Positions 27,183 to 37,197 of a stretch of 64,000 nt of DNA are shown here, piece by piece. The number at the start of each line of letters is the position of its first letter. Position 1 is the first letter of the stretch. Below the pieces are notes generated by a model. The model was not told the DNA's origin. It made no database searches and was given only the letters and a program-made list of their open reading frames with translations. This DNA is from Rossellomorea marisflavi. GTDB taxonomy: Bacteria > Bacillota > Bacilli > Bacillales > Bacillaceae_B. Both the position numbers and the translations under genes were made by a program. Location of the stretch: positions 3,476,001 to 3,540,000 of the forward strand of contig NZ_CP047095.1 in the NCBI RefSeq assembly GCF_009806575.1, in the 5' to 3' direction.

Positions 27183-27197
27183 GTTACTAATAGTAAC
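27183..27197. promoter_or_regulatory. Perfect palindrome upstream of glcU
   Basis: GTTACTAATAGTAAC is a 15-base dyad about 65 bases above the GlcU start. It is a likely protein-binding site; the protein is unknown. Confidence 0.5.
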
Positions 27198-27512
27198 TAG
27201 GTAGAAAAAAATAGTCAATCGATTGAGCTCCTTTTTTTTCTTACCCATTTTCGTAAATATAAACCCTTTCATTTGTGAAATGTTGAGCGTACGCAACAAA
27301 CCTTGTCATGCTAAGTAATTCAGGATTTGTCAGAAAAAACGGTGATTCCATTTACTTACATAAATGTGATAATACACGTAATACTCTGACTTCTTAAAGT
27401 AACCGTTTTCCTTGAAATGGCGCGGTTTTCAGAGGATTTTTTGGGTCTGCATCCCTCAGAAAAAGCGCAGGATGTAAGCGTTCCATTCTGTCACAAATTG
27501 ATCAATCCATAC

Positions 27513-27540
27513 AAAAAAACGACCCTTTTCAGAAGGTCGT
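27513..27540 (-). terminator. Terminator of the glycerate operon
   Basis: ACGACCTTCTGAAAAGGGTCGT on the leftward strand (arms 27519-27527 and 27532-27540) followed by seven T. Confidence 0.85.
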
Positions 27541-27623
27541 CGGAATGGAAAAATTGAAATTTTTTGATGTACAGGATGATTTTACACGTAAAACAATGCT
27601 TTTTTCAGACGGTTTTTCCTGCA

Positions 27624-28763
27624 TTACTTACTGAACGTCATACCCATTTTCAGGACCGCAGCCGCGTCCCTGGATGCACGCTCCAGAAGATGAGGAGCCT
27701 GGCTGAAGGCATCGGACAGTCCCATGATTCCGGGTACGATTGAAAACAGGGCATCTATACCGTGATCATAGACGATCACACTGTCTTCCGTGAGGGAACC
27801 GGCAATACCGATCACAGGAATACCGTACTTCTTTGAAGCCTTGGCGACCCCGATCGGTGTTTTCCCGTAAATGGTCTGGCCATCGATCCGCCCTTCTCCT
27901 GTTATGACAAGTGATGCATCCTTAATGTGCTCACTGAAGTTCACGGCCTCCAAAACGATATCGATTCCTCGGTTCAATTCAGCATTCAGGAAAGCAAGAA
28001 GGGCGAAACCGAGTCCTCCAGCAGCACCGGTGCCTGCTCGACTCGCAATGACTTGACCACCCGGCACAATGGAAGCCAGATGGGCAAGGTTTTGATCAAG
28101 GGTATCAACCATTTCCGGATCAGCACCCTTTTGCGGACCGAAGATCGCAGAGGCACCGGTGGGACCTGTAAGGGGATTGGTGACATCGCATGCCACTTCC
28201 AGTTTCACGGAGGCCAGCCTGGAATCGAGCTTGCTCAAGTCAATGGATTTTATAGTAGAGAGCGTGCCTCCACCCGGACCGATTTCTTCCCCATCTTCGT
28301 TCAAGAACCTGCCTCCGAGCGCCTGTACCATTCCCACACCGCCATCGTTTGTGGCACTGCCGCCGATCCCCACGATGATATGGCTGACGCCTTCATCGAG
28401 AGCTGCATGGATCAGCTCGCCCGTCCCCCTGGATGTAGTGATGAGTGGGTTGCGTTTCGCCGGTTCCACAAGATGGAGGCCTGACGCTGCTGCCATCTCA
28501 ATGACAGCTGTTTTGCCATCACCCAGTAGTCCGAAAAAGGCAGGTACCTCCTCTCCAAGCGGACCTGTGACAGAACGTTCGATCAGGGCGCCACCAGTGG
28601 CGTCTACAAGGGATTGCACGGTCCCTTCCCCGCCGTCGGCCATGGGGAGGAGATGATATTCCGCGTCCGGGAATACAGCTTTCATCCCTTTTTCAATGGA
28701 TTGCGCCGCTTCCAGAGCGGTCATACTCTCTTTAAATGAATCAGGTGCGATGACGATCTTCAT
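27624..28763 (-). CDS. glxK: Glycerate kinase
   Basis: A 379-residue kinase that phosphorylates glycerate, feeding it into glycolysis as phosphoglycerate. The N-terminus MKIVIAPDSFKESMTA, the motif GIGGSATNDGG and the late TGEGRIDGQT are signatures of the GlxK/GarK family. Start ATG 28763 has GAGGAGAG upstream; a longer frame to 28790 lacks it. It is downstream of a GntP-type permease and a CdaR regulator, forming a glycerate uptake and activation unit under a cre site. Confidence 0.93.
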   Translation of the reverse strand: MKIVIAPDSFKESMTALEAAQSIEKGMKAVFPDAEYHLLPMADGGEGTVQSLVDATGGALIERSVTGPLGEEVPAFFGLLGDGKTAVIEMAAASGLHLVEPAKRNPLITTSRGTGELIHAALDEGVSHIIVGIGGSATNDGGVGMVQALGGRFLNEDGEEIGPGGGTLSTIKSIDLSKLDSRLASVKLEVACDVTNPLTGPTGASAIFGPQKGADPEMVDTLDQNLAHLASIVPGGQVIASRAGTGAAGGLGFALLAFLNAELNRGIDIVLEAVNFSEHIKDASLVITGEGRIDGQTIYGKTPIGVAKASKKYGIPVIGIAGSLTEDSVIVYDHGIDALFSIVPGIMGLSDAFSQAPHLLERASRDAAAVLKMGMTFSK

Positions 28764-28782
28764 CGTTTTCTCTCCTCTCAGA

Positions 28783-30047
28783 TTATCCAAAAATCTTGAA
28801 CACGCCGAACACTAACGTCGACAGAATGGCCAGCGTCAGTCCCACCAGGGATTCATACGGCATGAGTTTCAAGCGTTCTTTCATACTCATATTGACGCTC
28901 CCGCGGTTGCGTGGAAAAAGCTCCCGTGCGGCAAATGATCAAGTACGGTGGCTCCCGCATGAATCATGGCTGCTCCGGCCAATGCAGACACACCCATTTC
29001 AAGGATGGTGCCGCTGAATACGCTGCTTGCAACTGCAGTACCGGCCGTCGTCGATGCCGTTGCTGCCGACATGAAGATCCCAGATGCCGGTGCAAGCAGG
29101 TACGCTGGCAGACCGGATGCACTGAGGCCATTGATGATGACGTCCTTCAGAGTCGAGTTGGCAATGATACCGGCAAGCGTTCCCGTTCCGAGAAGCATGA
29201 TTGCCACTCCGGACATTTTACCTAATCCGGATACAGCGTATTCGTTGATCTTTCTTGTCTTCTTCATGGCGATGGCCCCGATGATCCCGCCGATCGGCAA
29301 GGCCACCATCGGATCGATATTGATATCGAACAAAGGACGCAAGGCCAATAAGAGGATGGCTACAAGTGGTGCTACAAGTGCTGTAATGAAAAGAGGCATG
29401 GTAGAAGTGTCGACCACTGCGCTTTCTTCTTGAATAAAGGTTCCTTTACGGGCAAGTTTCTTGGCCACCAGATAGGTGACTGCGAGACCGAATAAGGCCG
29501 GGATGATTCCTGCCATCATGATGGAAGTGAGGGGAACACCGAACGCGTCGGATGCAGCAATGGCATTCGGATTCGGTGACATGATGTTCCCTGCCTTCCC
29601 TCCTCCGATCATGGCAAGGAGAATGGCCATCCTGGACAGCTTTGCCCGTTTTGCGATGGCAAGGGCAATCGGTGACACCGTGATGACGGCTACATCCACG
29701 AACACTCCGACTGCTGTCAGGATCATGGTGGCGAGGGCAAGGGCCAGAAGCGCCTTTGACTCACCAAGCTTCTTCACGATCGTCTCGGCAATGGAAAGGG
29801 CAGCACCTGACTCGATCAGAACACCTGCGAGAACGCCTGCGGCCATGATCCGGAGGACGGCGGGAATGATCCCTTTCGCTCCTTCCATCATAAGATTGAC
29901 GGTATTGGCAATATCCACTCCGCCGATGAGACCGCCGATCAACGCACCGGCCACCATCCCATAAGCGGGTGGGACTTTTTTCAATATTAATACGATAGCG
30001 ATGACAAGGGCACTCACTGCCCCTAAAGCGCTTACAGTTACATCCAT
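28783..30047 (-). pseudogene. GntP-family gluconate/glycerate permease, frameshifted near the C-terminus
   Basis: A proton-coupled hydroxy-acid importer with 12 or more spans (GGKAGNIMSPNPNAIA and MIHAGATVLDHLPHGSFFHAT are family signatures). The first frame stops at 28887 after 386 residues, shorter than the usual 420-450. The next frame continues with 35 residues (MSMKERLKLMPYESLVGLTL onward) ending at 28783, which look like the normal last span. One extra C in the run at 28900-28902 joins both into about 421 residues. Hence a base-call deletion is likely. It is between CdaR and glycerate kinase. Confidence 0.82.
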
Positions 30048-30085
30048 TTCTGCTCCCCCTCAGACGAGTTTTCTCTATGCACTCA

Positions 30086-30100
30086 TTGTAAGCGTTTTCT
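30086..30100 (-). promoter_or_regulatory. cre site upstream of the GntP-glycerate kinase genes
   Basis: TTGTAAGCGTTTTCT matches the cre consensus WTGNAANCGNWNNCW fully and lies 39-53 bases above the permease start, so CcpA would repress the operon when preferred sugars are present. Confidence 0.72.
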
Positions 30101-30126
30101 AATTTCTGTTCATTGGGCAATTGAAT

Positions 30127-30161
30127 AAAAAAACCCAAATCTCCAGCGCGGATTTTTGGGC
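30127..30161 (-). terminator. Terminator after the CdaR-like gene
   Basis: CCCAAAAATCC/AGATTTGGG arms with a GC-rich loop and a following T run, just past the stop at 30172. The permease gene therefore probably has its own promoter. Confidence 0.75.
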
Positions 30162-30171
30162 AAATGCACAA

Positions 30172-31224
30172 CTAATGTGATTCATGAAAAAGTTTCGCTA
30201 CATATAGTTCCATCAGATCCCTGATCTTACGCGGATCCTTCCCCGTCCACTGAAAGATCTTATCCAACCGGTAGCGAAGCGTGTTCCGATGAATAAACAG
30301 GCGATCCGCTGTCCGGTTCAGTTCCCCGTTTTCCTGTAGGTAGGCATCTAGTGTTTCTACTCCCTCTGCATGTTCAAGGAGGGGAAGATAATAGGCAAAC
30401 CGCTCTATATCCGGATCCTGTTCAATCATCCGCAATAAAAGGGCCTCAATCCGGTACTCTTCATAGGAATAGACCGGCAAACCCGGTCGCATCCTCCGGC
30501 CGATTGCAAGGGCAAGTTTCCCCTGCTCATACGAGTTCCGCCAATCACGTGAGCTTTCTGTCACACCTCCGACACCGACTGGTCCCGACCTGAAACGTCG
30601 CGGGATCTTCAGACCTTTTCCCACGACTTTGAATAGGATGATTTCATTGGAAGGGGTAACTCCGAGAACATCTCCTTTGTCCAGTTCAAACTCGATGGAA
30701 CGAAGCAGGTTCTGTTCATCGGGTTCCGTACCGCCTTCCAGGACCAAGGCGACACGAGGAAGGTCAAGGTTGATTCCCAGTGAGCCGGCCTTCTCCACAA
30801 CAGCGGCCCCGCCAGTCCCTGTTATCAGTTGATTTACGAGATCATTTTGGATTCTTTGCTTCCATTGAAACTGTTCGAGAAGGAAGGATTGCTCGAGAAC
30901 GAGTTCCGCCGACATCTTGATCAGCTCTGCGAAGGCTTGAACTTCTCGCGGATCCCCGGTGATGCCGACTACTCCGACAATCTGTTCGTAAAAGAAAATA
31001 GGAAAATTGATTCCCGGCTTCATCCCTTCCCTCTCTTCCCTTACTTCGATCTTCTTTTTGTGCCGAAGGACAAGGATTGCGCCCTCGTGGACATCCCCGA
31101 TCCTATTCGCATCACCCGAACCGATGATAATGCCTTCTTCATTCATCACGTTGATGTTCCAATCAAGGATGGCCATCGTCCTGTTGACGATTTCCTGAGC
31201 CAGTTCACGCGTCATGAACGCCAT
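30172..31224 (-). CDS. CdaR-family sugar-diacid/glycerate regulator
   Basis: A 350-residue activator. The N-terminal diacid-sensing domain covers about residues 5-135 (LAQEIVNRTMAILDWNINVMN), followed by a GGDEF-like linker region and a C-terminal PucR-type helix-turn-helix (LNRTADRLFIHRNTLRYRLDKI). CdaR proteins activate glycerate and galactarate genes in response to glycerate. GGAGGGG precedes the ATG. It starts only 13 bases after the flippase gene and precedes the glycerate operon it probably controls. Confidence 0.9.
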   Translation of the reverse strand: MAFMTRELAQEIVNRTMAILDWNINVMNEEGIIIGSGDANRIGDVHEGAILVLRHKKKIEVREEREGMKPGINFPIFFYEQIVGVVGITGDPREVQAFAELIKMSAELVLEQSFLLEQFQWKQRIQNDLVNQLITGTGGAAVVEKAGSLGINLDLPRVALVLEGGTEPDEQNLLRSIEFELDKGDVLGVTPSNEIILFKVVGKGLKIPRRFRSGPVGVGGVTESSRDWRNSYEQGKLALAIGRRMRPGLPVYSYEEYRIEALLLRMIEQDPDIERFAYYLPLLEHAEGVETLDAYLQENGELNRTADRLFIHRNTLRYRLDKIFQWTGKDPRKIRDLMELYVAKLFHESH

Positions 31225-31237
31225 ACCTTCCCCTCCT

Positions 31238-32838
31238 TTAGCGCTGTTTCCTTGCAGATAAAATCCCTTGGACGACGGGCAAACGCCAGCTTCCCGCTAT
31301 GAAAACGACCATCCCTGCGATAATCCCTGCAGATGTGACAATCAAATCGACTCCCTTATCACCCATTGAGGAAGGCACAGCGGCTTCCACACCCTTCTCC
31401 ACTGCCAGAACAACCGCAGCCATTATGGCTGTGACGATGGCAATGGGAATCAACGACCGGATCAACTTCCTGATTGAAAAGCCGACTGCCTTCTTGATGT
31501 GAAGAAGAGTATATAAGACGGATACGCCCATCCCCGCATAGGTCGCCAGGATCGGTCCTATTTCTTTGAACGGCGGCACAAGAAGGATGTTCAGTACGAC
31601 TTTCACAGCGATTCCGACGGCAATGGCCCACACGACTTTCTTTTGCTCATTGATTCCCTGCATGGTCGCAGTCGTCACGGTAAACAGGGCAATGATGATG
31701 GCCGCCGGCGCATACCATTCTAGAATGATACCCCGAGTTCAGCATCGGATGAGGAAGGAAACATCAGTCTGAAGAGATGAGTCCCCACCGCACTGAGTCC
31801 GATGGCAGCAGGGAAGGTAAAGAACAGGACCAGCTGGAATGTCTGATCGATGCTATCCCTTACTTCTTGGATCCTCCCGCTTTCAAATGATGATGTGATC
31901 CTCGGGATCAAGGTCATGCCAAAAGCAGTGGCCAGTGAGACGGGAACAAGGACGAGGATCTGGGCGATCCCGATGTTCCCATTGATGACCTCGACTTTTG
32001 AAAAGGCATATCCAATGTTCATGAACAGGCGATTGATCGTGAACGTATCGATGTTCTGATAAATCGGGATCGTCAAGCCCGTGATGACAAAGGGGATGGC
32101 ATATCGCGTCAGCTCCTTGAACATAGGAAACACCGCAATCTTCGCATTGCCCACACTTTCATCCATTTGCTTGCGGATCAGGCGGCGTCTTTTCCAGAAA
32201 ACCCATAAAAGAAGGACAAGGGAGGCCAGTCCCCCGATGAAGGCGGCAAACGTTGCAATGCCAACGGCCGCTTTTATCGTCCCATTCAACACGTTGAGGA
32301 TGAGATAGCCCCCGGCAAGGATGAAGACGATTCGGACCACCTGCTCCATGACCGTACTCATGGCCGATGGCCCCATGGAATCACTCCCCTGGAAGTACCC
32401 CCTCAGCAAGCTCATGGGGGGCACGACGAGCAAGGCAAAACTGACCAGCCGGACAACGTAGATCATGTCTTCCCGTGAGTTCCCACTTCCCCCTTCTCCG
32501 AACGCCACCACTACCCATGGGGCAGAGAAGTATAATAGTAGAAACGAAACGATTCCGCTGATGATCATGGCAATCAGGCCATAACGGAGCAGGTTCAGCC
32601 CTGCGAGGTAGTTACCCCTTTCGTTGTATTTCGCCACGAACTTGGAAACAGCAAGGGGCAAGCCGACCGTCGACAGGCTGAGCAGGATCGTATACGGTCC
32701 GTATGCGTATTTGTACAGGGCATATCCCGTATCCCCTACCAGCAGGGTGAATGGGATGATGAATAGAAACCCGATGATTTTTGAGATAAAGGTGGCAGAG
32801 GTCAGGAAAAATGTCCCCCGCATCATCTTCTTGTCCAT
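31238..32838 (-). pseudogene. YtgP/MurJ-like lipid II flippase or polysaccharide exporter, frameshifted
   Basis: A membrane protein of about 533 residues after repair, with 14 spans of the MVF/polysaccharide-transport type. The N-terminus MRGTFFLTSATFISKIIGF and KYNERGNYLAG track B. subtilis YtgP, described as the MurJ lipid II flippase. The frame stops after SSSDAELGV at about 31722; the next frame continues (ILEWYAPAA...TATMQGINEQKK) to 31238. Adding one C to the C4 run at 31731-31734 restores continuity. Both halves are otherwise intact, favouring a base-call error. A second YtgP may exist elsewhere in the genome. Confidence 0.82.
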
Positions 32839-32867
32839 ATGATACTCCTTCTGTGCTCACATCATGA

Positions 32868-32905
32868 AAAAGGAAGCCCTCCGCAAAGCGAAAGGCCCCC
32901 TTTCC
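32868..32905 (-). terminator. Terminator after the methyltransferase gene
   Basis: An imperfect GC-rich stem (AGGAAAGGGGGCCT with AGGGCTTCCT) followed leftward by T5. Confidence 0.6.
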
Positions 32906-33651
32906 TAAATCGCTTCCGCTTTGATGACGAAGCGATGCTGACTGGCATGGAAATATCCATCTTTCCTAATCGTACGATGGATTTCCTCCAGTTTATCCTG
33001 AAATCCCTCTACTGTAAATCCCGGGACCTGCCACGGGATCGCCTTCAAATAATACTGAAGGGCACCGATATCATAAAATCGCTGGCCGGCGGTTTCTTCC
33101 CGCTTCCAGATCACCTTGAAGCCGTTGGATTCCAGCTCTCTTACAGCCTGCTCCAGATTCCACCCGGAAAATTCCGGATTCAACGGCACCGCGAATGCAT
33201 CGTTCAGTTCAAAGCAGTCGCAGCCTCCAACCTGCTGGGTAAGGAAAGTGCCTCCGGTCCGGATCACCCTTCTCACTTCACGTGCAGAAAAGGATTCATG
33301 TTGATTGATAATCAAGTCAAACTCTCCTGCGTCAAACGGAAGATCATCATCAGAATCGTAAGCACGCACGTCCACTCCGAGCGGTTCAAGTCTCGCTTTC
33401 GCCACAGGTACGTTCGGCGGATAGCCTTCCGTTGCACAAATCCTGGTTGGGAATGGCTTGAGCATAGAGAGGAACTCTCCTCCGCCGGTCCCCATATCAA
33501 GCATGGCCGAAGCCTCCCGCATCAGGGGAAGCACCAAGCTCCCATATGACCAGGAAAGCCCGTCACTCTTCATTCGTCCCGTTTCGGTTATATAAGAAAA
33601 ATCCCAGCCTTCAAAGGCCTCGTCCTGTTTCATCCATTGTTCCATTTTCAT
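32905..33651 (-). CDS. SAM-dependent methyltransferase (class I)
   Basis: A 248-residue Rossmann-fold methyltransferase. Motif I is MLDMGTGGGEFL, the acidic motif II follows in CATEGYPPNVPVA, and motif post-I/IV is FDLIINQHESFSAREV. It resembles the UbiE/Trm-type enzymes of bacilli annotated only as methyltransferase. It has its own terminator. The substrate cannot be inferred; the neighbouring flippase is not a pathway clue by itself. Confidence 0.85.
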   Translation of the reverse strand: MKMEQWMKQDEAFEGWDFSYITETGRMKSDGLSWSYGSLVLPLMREASAMLDMGTGGGEFLSMLKPFPTRICATEGYPPNVPVAKARLEPLGVDVRAYDSDDDLPFDAGEFDLIINQHESFSAREVRRVIRTGGTFLTQQVGGCDCFELNDAFAVPLNPEFSGWNLEQAVRELESNGFKVIWKREETAGQRFYDIGALQYYLKAIPWQVPGFTVEGFQDKLEEIHRTIRKDGYFHASQHRFVIKAEAI

Positions 33652-34122
33652 ATCAGATTCCCTCCATTTTTTTATTTATTCCGGTTCATTCCCCGGCCTT
33701 GGAGGTCCTCTGATCCATAAACAGCGTTGTTATGGCTCGTACTGATTCGGCATATTGGTAGCTCCTTCATTACATTTATATTTTGGTAGTGGAATTGATT
33801 AAGTCCGTCAACTATCGGTTAGTACAGTGGATACAAAAATCAAAACGCCCCATTCTTTGACTCTCCCATTACTAGGTAGAAAAGTGGATATTATCTACGC
33901 AATAAGAAACCTAGCCTCATCTTCTGCACAAGTGTAGTGCAGCGGAGGGAGGCCGACTCCTGCGGGAATAGAGGGAAGGTTGAGACCCTGGAGGCGCAGC
34001 CGAAGCGGCTCAACTCCCTCCCCGCCGGAAAGCGGCCTCCCGCAGCGGAACGAAACGTCTCAATATTTCACTAATACTCCAATACAAAGATTATTTAGAA
34101 AAATTATACCAATCTATCCCAT
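33652..34122. other. Intergenic stretch with repeat copy 3; no gene seen
   Basis: Apart from the repeat at 33931-34058 nothing coding or structured was recognised. The part from 33660 to 33930 is AT-rich and includes the methyltransferase promoter region. Confidence 0.55.
33931..34058 (+). repeat. Dispersed GC-rich intergenic repeat, copy 3
   Basis: This is the longest copy: AGTGTAGTGCAGCGGAGG, CCGACTCCTGCGGGAATAG, GTTGAGACCCTGGAG, CCGAAGCGGCTCAAC, CCGGAAAGCGG and CCGCAGCGGAACGAAACG. It is nearly co-linear with copy 2 at 23896. Confidence 0.82.
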
Positions 34123-35369
34123 TTAACTCAACACCGAACCACTCACTTGCTTTTTGGTTTTAATACCGAAGAGTCCCGTATAAACCAAGGCCGTACCGAT
34201 CATGACAAGCGCACCCATGTAGACCGACATCATCGTCGGGATCAGGAAGGCACCAAGTATGATGGTGGAGCGGGCGATAAGGTCGGCTCCGCTGAATGAC
34301 AGGTTCGAGAAAGCGGAGTAAGAGCCACGCTTATCTTCAGGAATCATATTCGCCTGCTCGGCATTCCGGATCGGTGATTAATCAGCTCTCCGATTGTCGC
34401 AATCAGATTGAACAGGATCAGGACATACCATGTGTTTGCAGATGTGACCACTGCATAACCCAATCCGTAAATCAGAAGACCGATCAGAATACCCTTCTGC
34501 TTCGAAACCTTATCCGTCCAACGGTTGATGAAGAAAGTCAAGCAGACAACAAGGAGCATGTTCTCGATATTCAGGAAACTGAGCATCCTCACCCCTGCAA
34601 TTTCGAACCCGCCGACCGTGACGCTCCTGAACTCTTCAGCAAGACGGATGCCGATATAGCTGTTCAGTGAAAACTCTGCAGCCAAGATGAAGGTGGTGCC
34701 TGCGACCACTTTTACGAACGCAGAATCTTTGAACGCAATCCGATAATTGTTGATGAGGTCGACCAGGACATTCTTGTGCTTTTTTTCCAAGAACCCTTTG
34801 AACTCGTCCTTCAGCCAGATGCCATAAGCGATGGGGATGATGGTTGAAGTGACGGTCAGCATGATGAACAGTTCCTGCTTATGATGAAGGTATAGCAGGC
34901 CTCCAAGGGCGGCGCCGATTGCCATGGATAGGTTGATGAGCCAGTAGTCGAGTGCATAGACCGCCTTCCGGTTTTCAGGAGTCGTTGAATCGATGATGAT
35001 GGCATGCATGGCGGGCCTTCCGAGACTGCTCGTGATGATGAATAAGATGTAGGCTCCTGCGAATACGATGATCCACTTCTCTTCAGGGAAGAGGCTGACG
35101 GTCATAAGCAGGAAGCAGGCTGCATTCAGCCACGATGTCACGAGGAGCACACGTTTACGCGGGAAGCGGTCAGACACGTATCCACCGATCAGATTGACGA
35201 TGAAGCCGATGATGACGGTGGAGATGAGAAACATCCCTGCCCATACTTTACTCATTTCTGTAGCGAAAAATAGAGCCATGAACGGCATGACGGCCGATGA
35301 AACGGCACGATTGAAAAACGAGGCAATCATCCGTACCTTAATATTATGTGGATATTCCTTCCAACCCAT
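34123..35369 (-). pseudogene. MFS exporter, frameshifted
   Basis: A 12-span major facilitator protein of about 415 residues after repair, with the GGYVSDRFPRKR loop signature. It is a paralogue of the MFS gene at 9098-10360. The first frame ends at 34344 after IGELINH; the other frame resumes with NMIPEDKRGSYSAFSNLSFS to 34123. One added base in the AAT/CAC junction near 34376-34380 gives IGELINSPIRNAEQAN, the family pattern. Start ATG 35369 has GGAGGGG upstream. It is divergent from the SgrR-like regulator, its probable controller. Confidence 0.82.
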
Positions 35370-35467
35370 ATTGTCCCCTCCTCTTCTTTCTTGTATAGTA
35401 AACAAGACAAGAAAAATTAAAAACGGACAGTTTTCTACCCACATGTCCCCTTTTAAGGAGGAAACCG

Positions 35468-37114
35468 ATGAATCAGCTCTTATTGAAGCTATGGAGGGCC
35501 TGCCCCACGGGGGAAGTCCGCGTAGAAAAAGTAGCAGATATTCTCGAACTTAGCCGCAAGCAAACGACGAGGAAGATGAAAAAATGGGAAGAAGACGGTT
35601 TCCTGACGTTTTCTCCGGGTAAAGGACGTGGACATCTTTCAAAAATCGAGTGGAAAGTGAATGTGGAAGAGAGCTTTGAAAAGGAAGCCATGAATCGAAT
35701 GGAGCATGAACCGATGGAAAGCTTATCGGCATACTTCGCGTACGACTGGTCACCGGATACAAGGCACCGCCTCATGGATCTATTCGCGGCAAGATTCGGG
35801 TATAGCCGGGAAGGGCGCGACAAGCTTATCATCCCAAGGAGGCATCTGTTCCGTTCCTTCCATCCCCTGGAGGCCGCCGATGCCCAAAGTGCGCATCTCG
35901 TCGCCAATCTCTATAACCGTCTCGTATCCATTACAGAAATGGGAGAATGCCTACCAGAGCTCGCACACAGTTGGGATAAGCTTCCGGATAGACTTCGTCT
36001 TTATCTGAGGAAGGACGTACGATTCCATGATGGATCGACTATGAAAGCAGAGGATGTCCAGCGCTGCCTCGAAAAAATGGGCAAGCATCCTATCTACCGG
36101 GAATTATGGATTCCTGTGGAAGATATCACGATTCCCGGACCTCTCATCATCGATATCCACCATCCCGCAGGATGCTCCTATGTGTTGCAGATGCTGAGCA
36201 TGATGTGCGCAAGCATCTATAAGGAGACCGCAGAGGGACCTGTCGGGACTGGATGTTTTTATCTCGGTGAAGATACGTTGGATAAGACCGTTCTTCTTGC
36301 TTTCAGGGATCATTTCAGGGAACGGCCGCTCCTCGACTCTGTGGAATTCGTCAAGGTGGAGCCGGACTTCCCTGTCCACTACCAGTCTCAAACGGAGGAT
36401 CCTGCATCCATTGAAGTCGAGAGTGATTCCGGCTTTGGCATCGTTGTCATGAACGCTTACAGGGATTCCCCCATCCACCACAAGGATGTCAGGACCTACC
36501 TTCATCACATATTGGCGAGGCATCGTGACCGGATCGTGGATTTCCATCCCAGGATTACGCCGATTCGAGGCGGCTGTCTGAAAGGACACGAAGTGAATCC
36601 TGATCTACCACAAGTTCCACGTCCTGATTTCAAATCTCCTCTGATCATCAGGGCAACAGGCTATACAACAGACTCCACCCGCTGGCTTCAGCAGGTATTC
36701 GATGAGGAAGGAGTACCCTATGAGGTTCGCTGGTTCACTTTTGACGAGGTGGTGACCAATCATCCACGGGCATTGGAGTCGGATCTTTTTATCCACGGTG
36801 AGATCTTCGAAGAAAATGAGGATCTTTCTTTCTATCATTTTCTTATCAATGGATACTCCCCACTCCATCCTGTTCTAAAGCCTCTTGAAGAATGGAAGGA
36901 GAGATTGGACTTATACCGCCAAACCCCTTTCACGGAATGGAGGGCCCTTCATGAAGAGAACGAGAGGAAGCTCATGGAAGATTCCCTCATGATCCCACTC
37001 TACCATGTGAAGCGGGCGATCCCTTTTTCGACGGATCTTATGAATATCCACATCCGGCATTTCGGGTATGTGGACTTCTCCAAGATGTGGGTATGCCCCG
37101 GTGCAGAGGCTTGA
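35468..37114 (+). CDS. SgrR-like regulator: N-terminal HTH plus SBP_bac_5 domain
   Basis: A 548-residue protein. Residues 1 to about 110 are the SgrR-type winged helix (VADILELSRKQTTRKMKKWEEDG), and the rest is an oligopeptide-binding-protein fold in normal order (LYLRKDVRFHDGSTMKAEDVQRCL; late LMIPLYHVKRAIPFSTDLMNI). There is no signal peptide, so it is a cytoplasmic ligand-sensing regulator. It is divergent from the MFS gene 98 bases away, which suggests that it controls that exporter. AAGGAGG is eight bases before the ATG. The ligand is unknown; a sugar or peptide is possible. Confidence 0.87.
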   Translation: MNQLLLKLWRACPTGEVRVEKVADILELSRKQTTRKMKKWEEDGFLTFSPGKGRGHLSKIEWKVNVEESFEKEAMNRMEHEPMESLSAYFAYDWSPDTRHRLMDLFAARFGYSREGRDKLIIPRRHLFRSFHPLEAADAQSAHLVANLYNRLVSITEMGECLPELAHSWDKLPDRLRLYLRKDVRFHDGSTMKAEDVQRCLEKMGKHPIYRELWIPVEDITIPGPLIIDIHHPAGCSYVLQMLSMMCASIYKETAEGPVGTGCFYLGEDTLDKTVLLAFRDHFRERPLLDSVEFVKVEPDFPVHYQSQTEDPASIEVESDSGFGIVVMNAYRDSPIHHKDVRTYLHHILARHRDRIVDFHPRITPIRGGCLKGHEVNPDLPQVPRPDFKSPLIIRATGYTTDSTRWLQQVFDEEGVPYEVRWFTFDEVVTNHPRALESDLFIHGEIFEENEDLSFYHFLINGYSPLHPVLKPLEEWKERLDLYRQTPFTEWRALHEENERKLMEDSLMIPLYHVKRAIPFSTDLMNIHIRHFGYVDFSKMWVCPGAEA

Positions 37115-37197
37115 TTGTTTCCAGAAACATAGCATTTTCCACCCCCAGGAAAACGTGATAGATTGGACATACACTATCTAAATAGGAGCGATGAAAC

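Larger units (their letters stand above)
27121..27623. other. Long intergenic region upstream of glcU; no gene seen
   Basis: The region is AT-rich with no supported reading frame. It holds the glcU leader, the palindrome at 27183-27197, a near-cre sequence at 27472-27486 (ATGTAAGCGTTCCAT, one mismatch) and the glycerate-kinase terminator at 27513-27540. The rest is unexplained. Confidence 0.55.

Noticed and set aside
27472-27486. A cre site between glcU and glycerate kinase
   Set aside because: It misses a defined consensus base and lies near neither gene's start.
28783-28890. A separate 35-residue small membrane protein overlapping the GntP permease stop
   Set aside because: The permease is about 35 residues short, and one added C at 28900-28902 makes this peptide its natural C-terminal span. 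A frameshift explains it better than a new small gene.
36104-36589. A 161-residue leftward frame inside the SgrR-like gene
   Set aside because: It is antisense to a conserved protein and shows no domain or start site.
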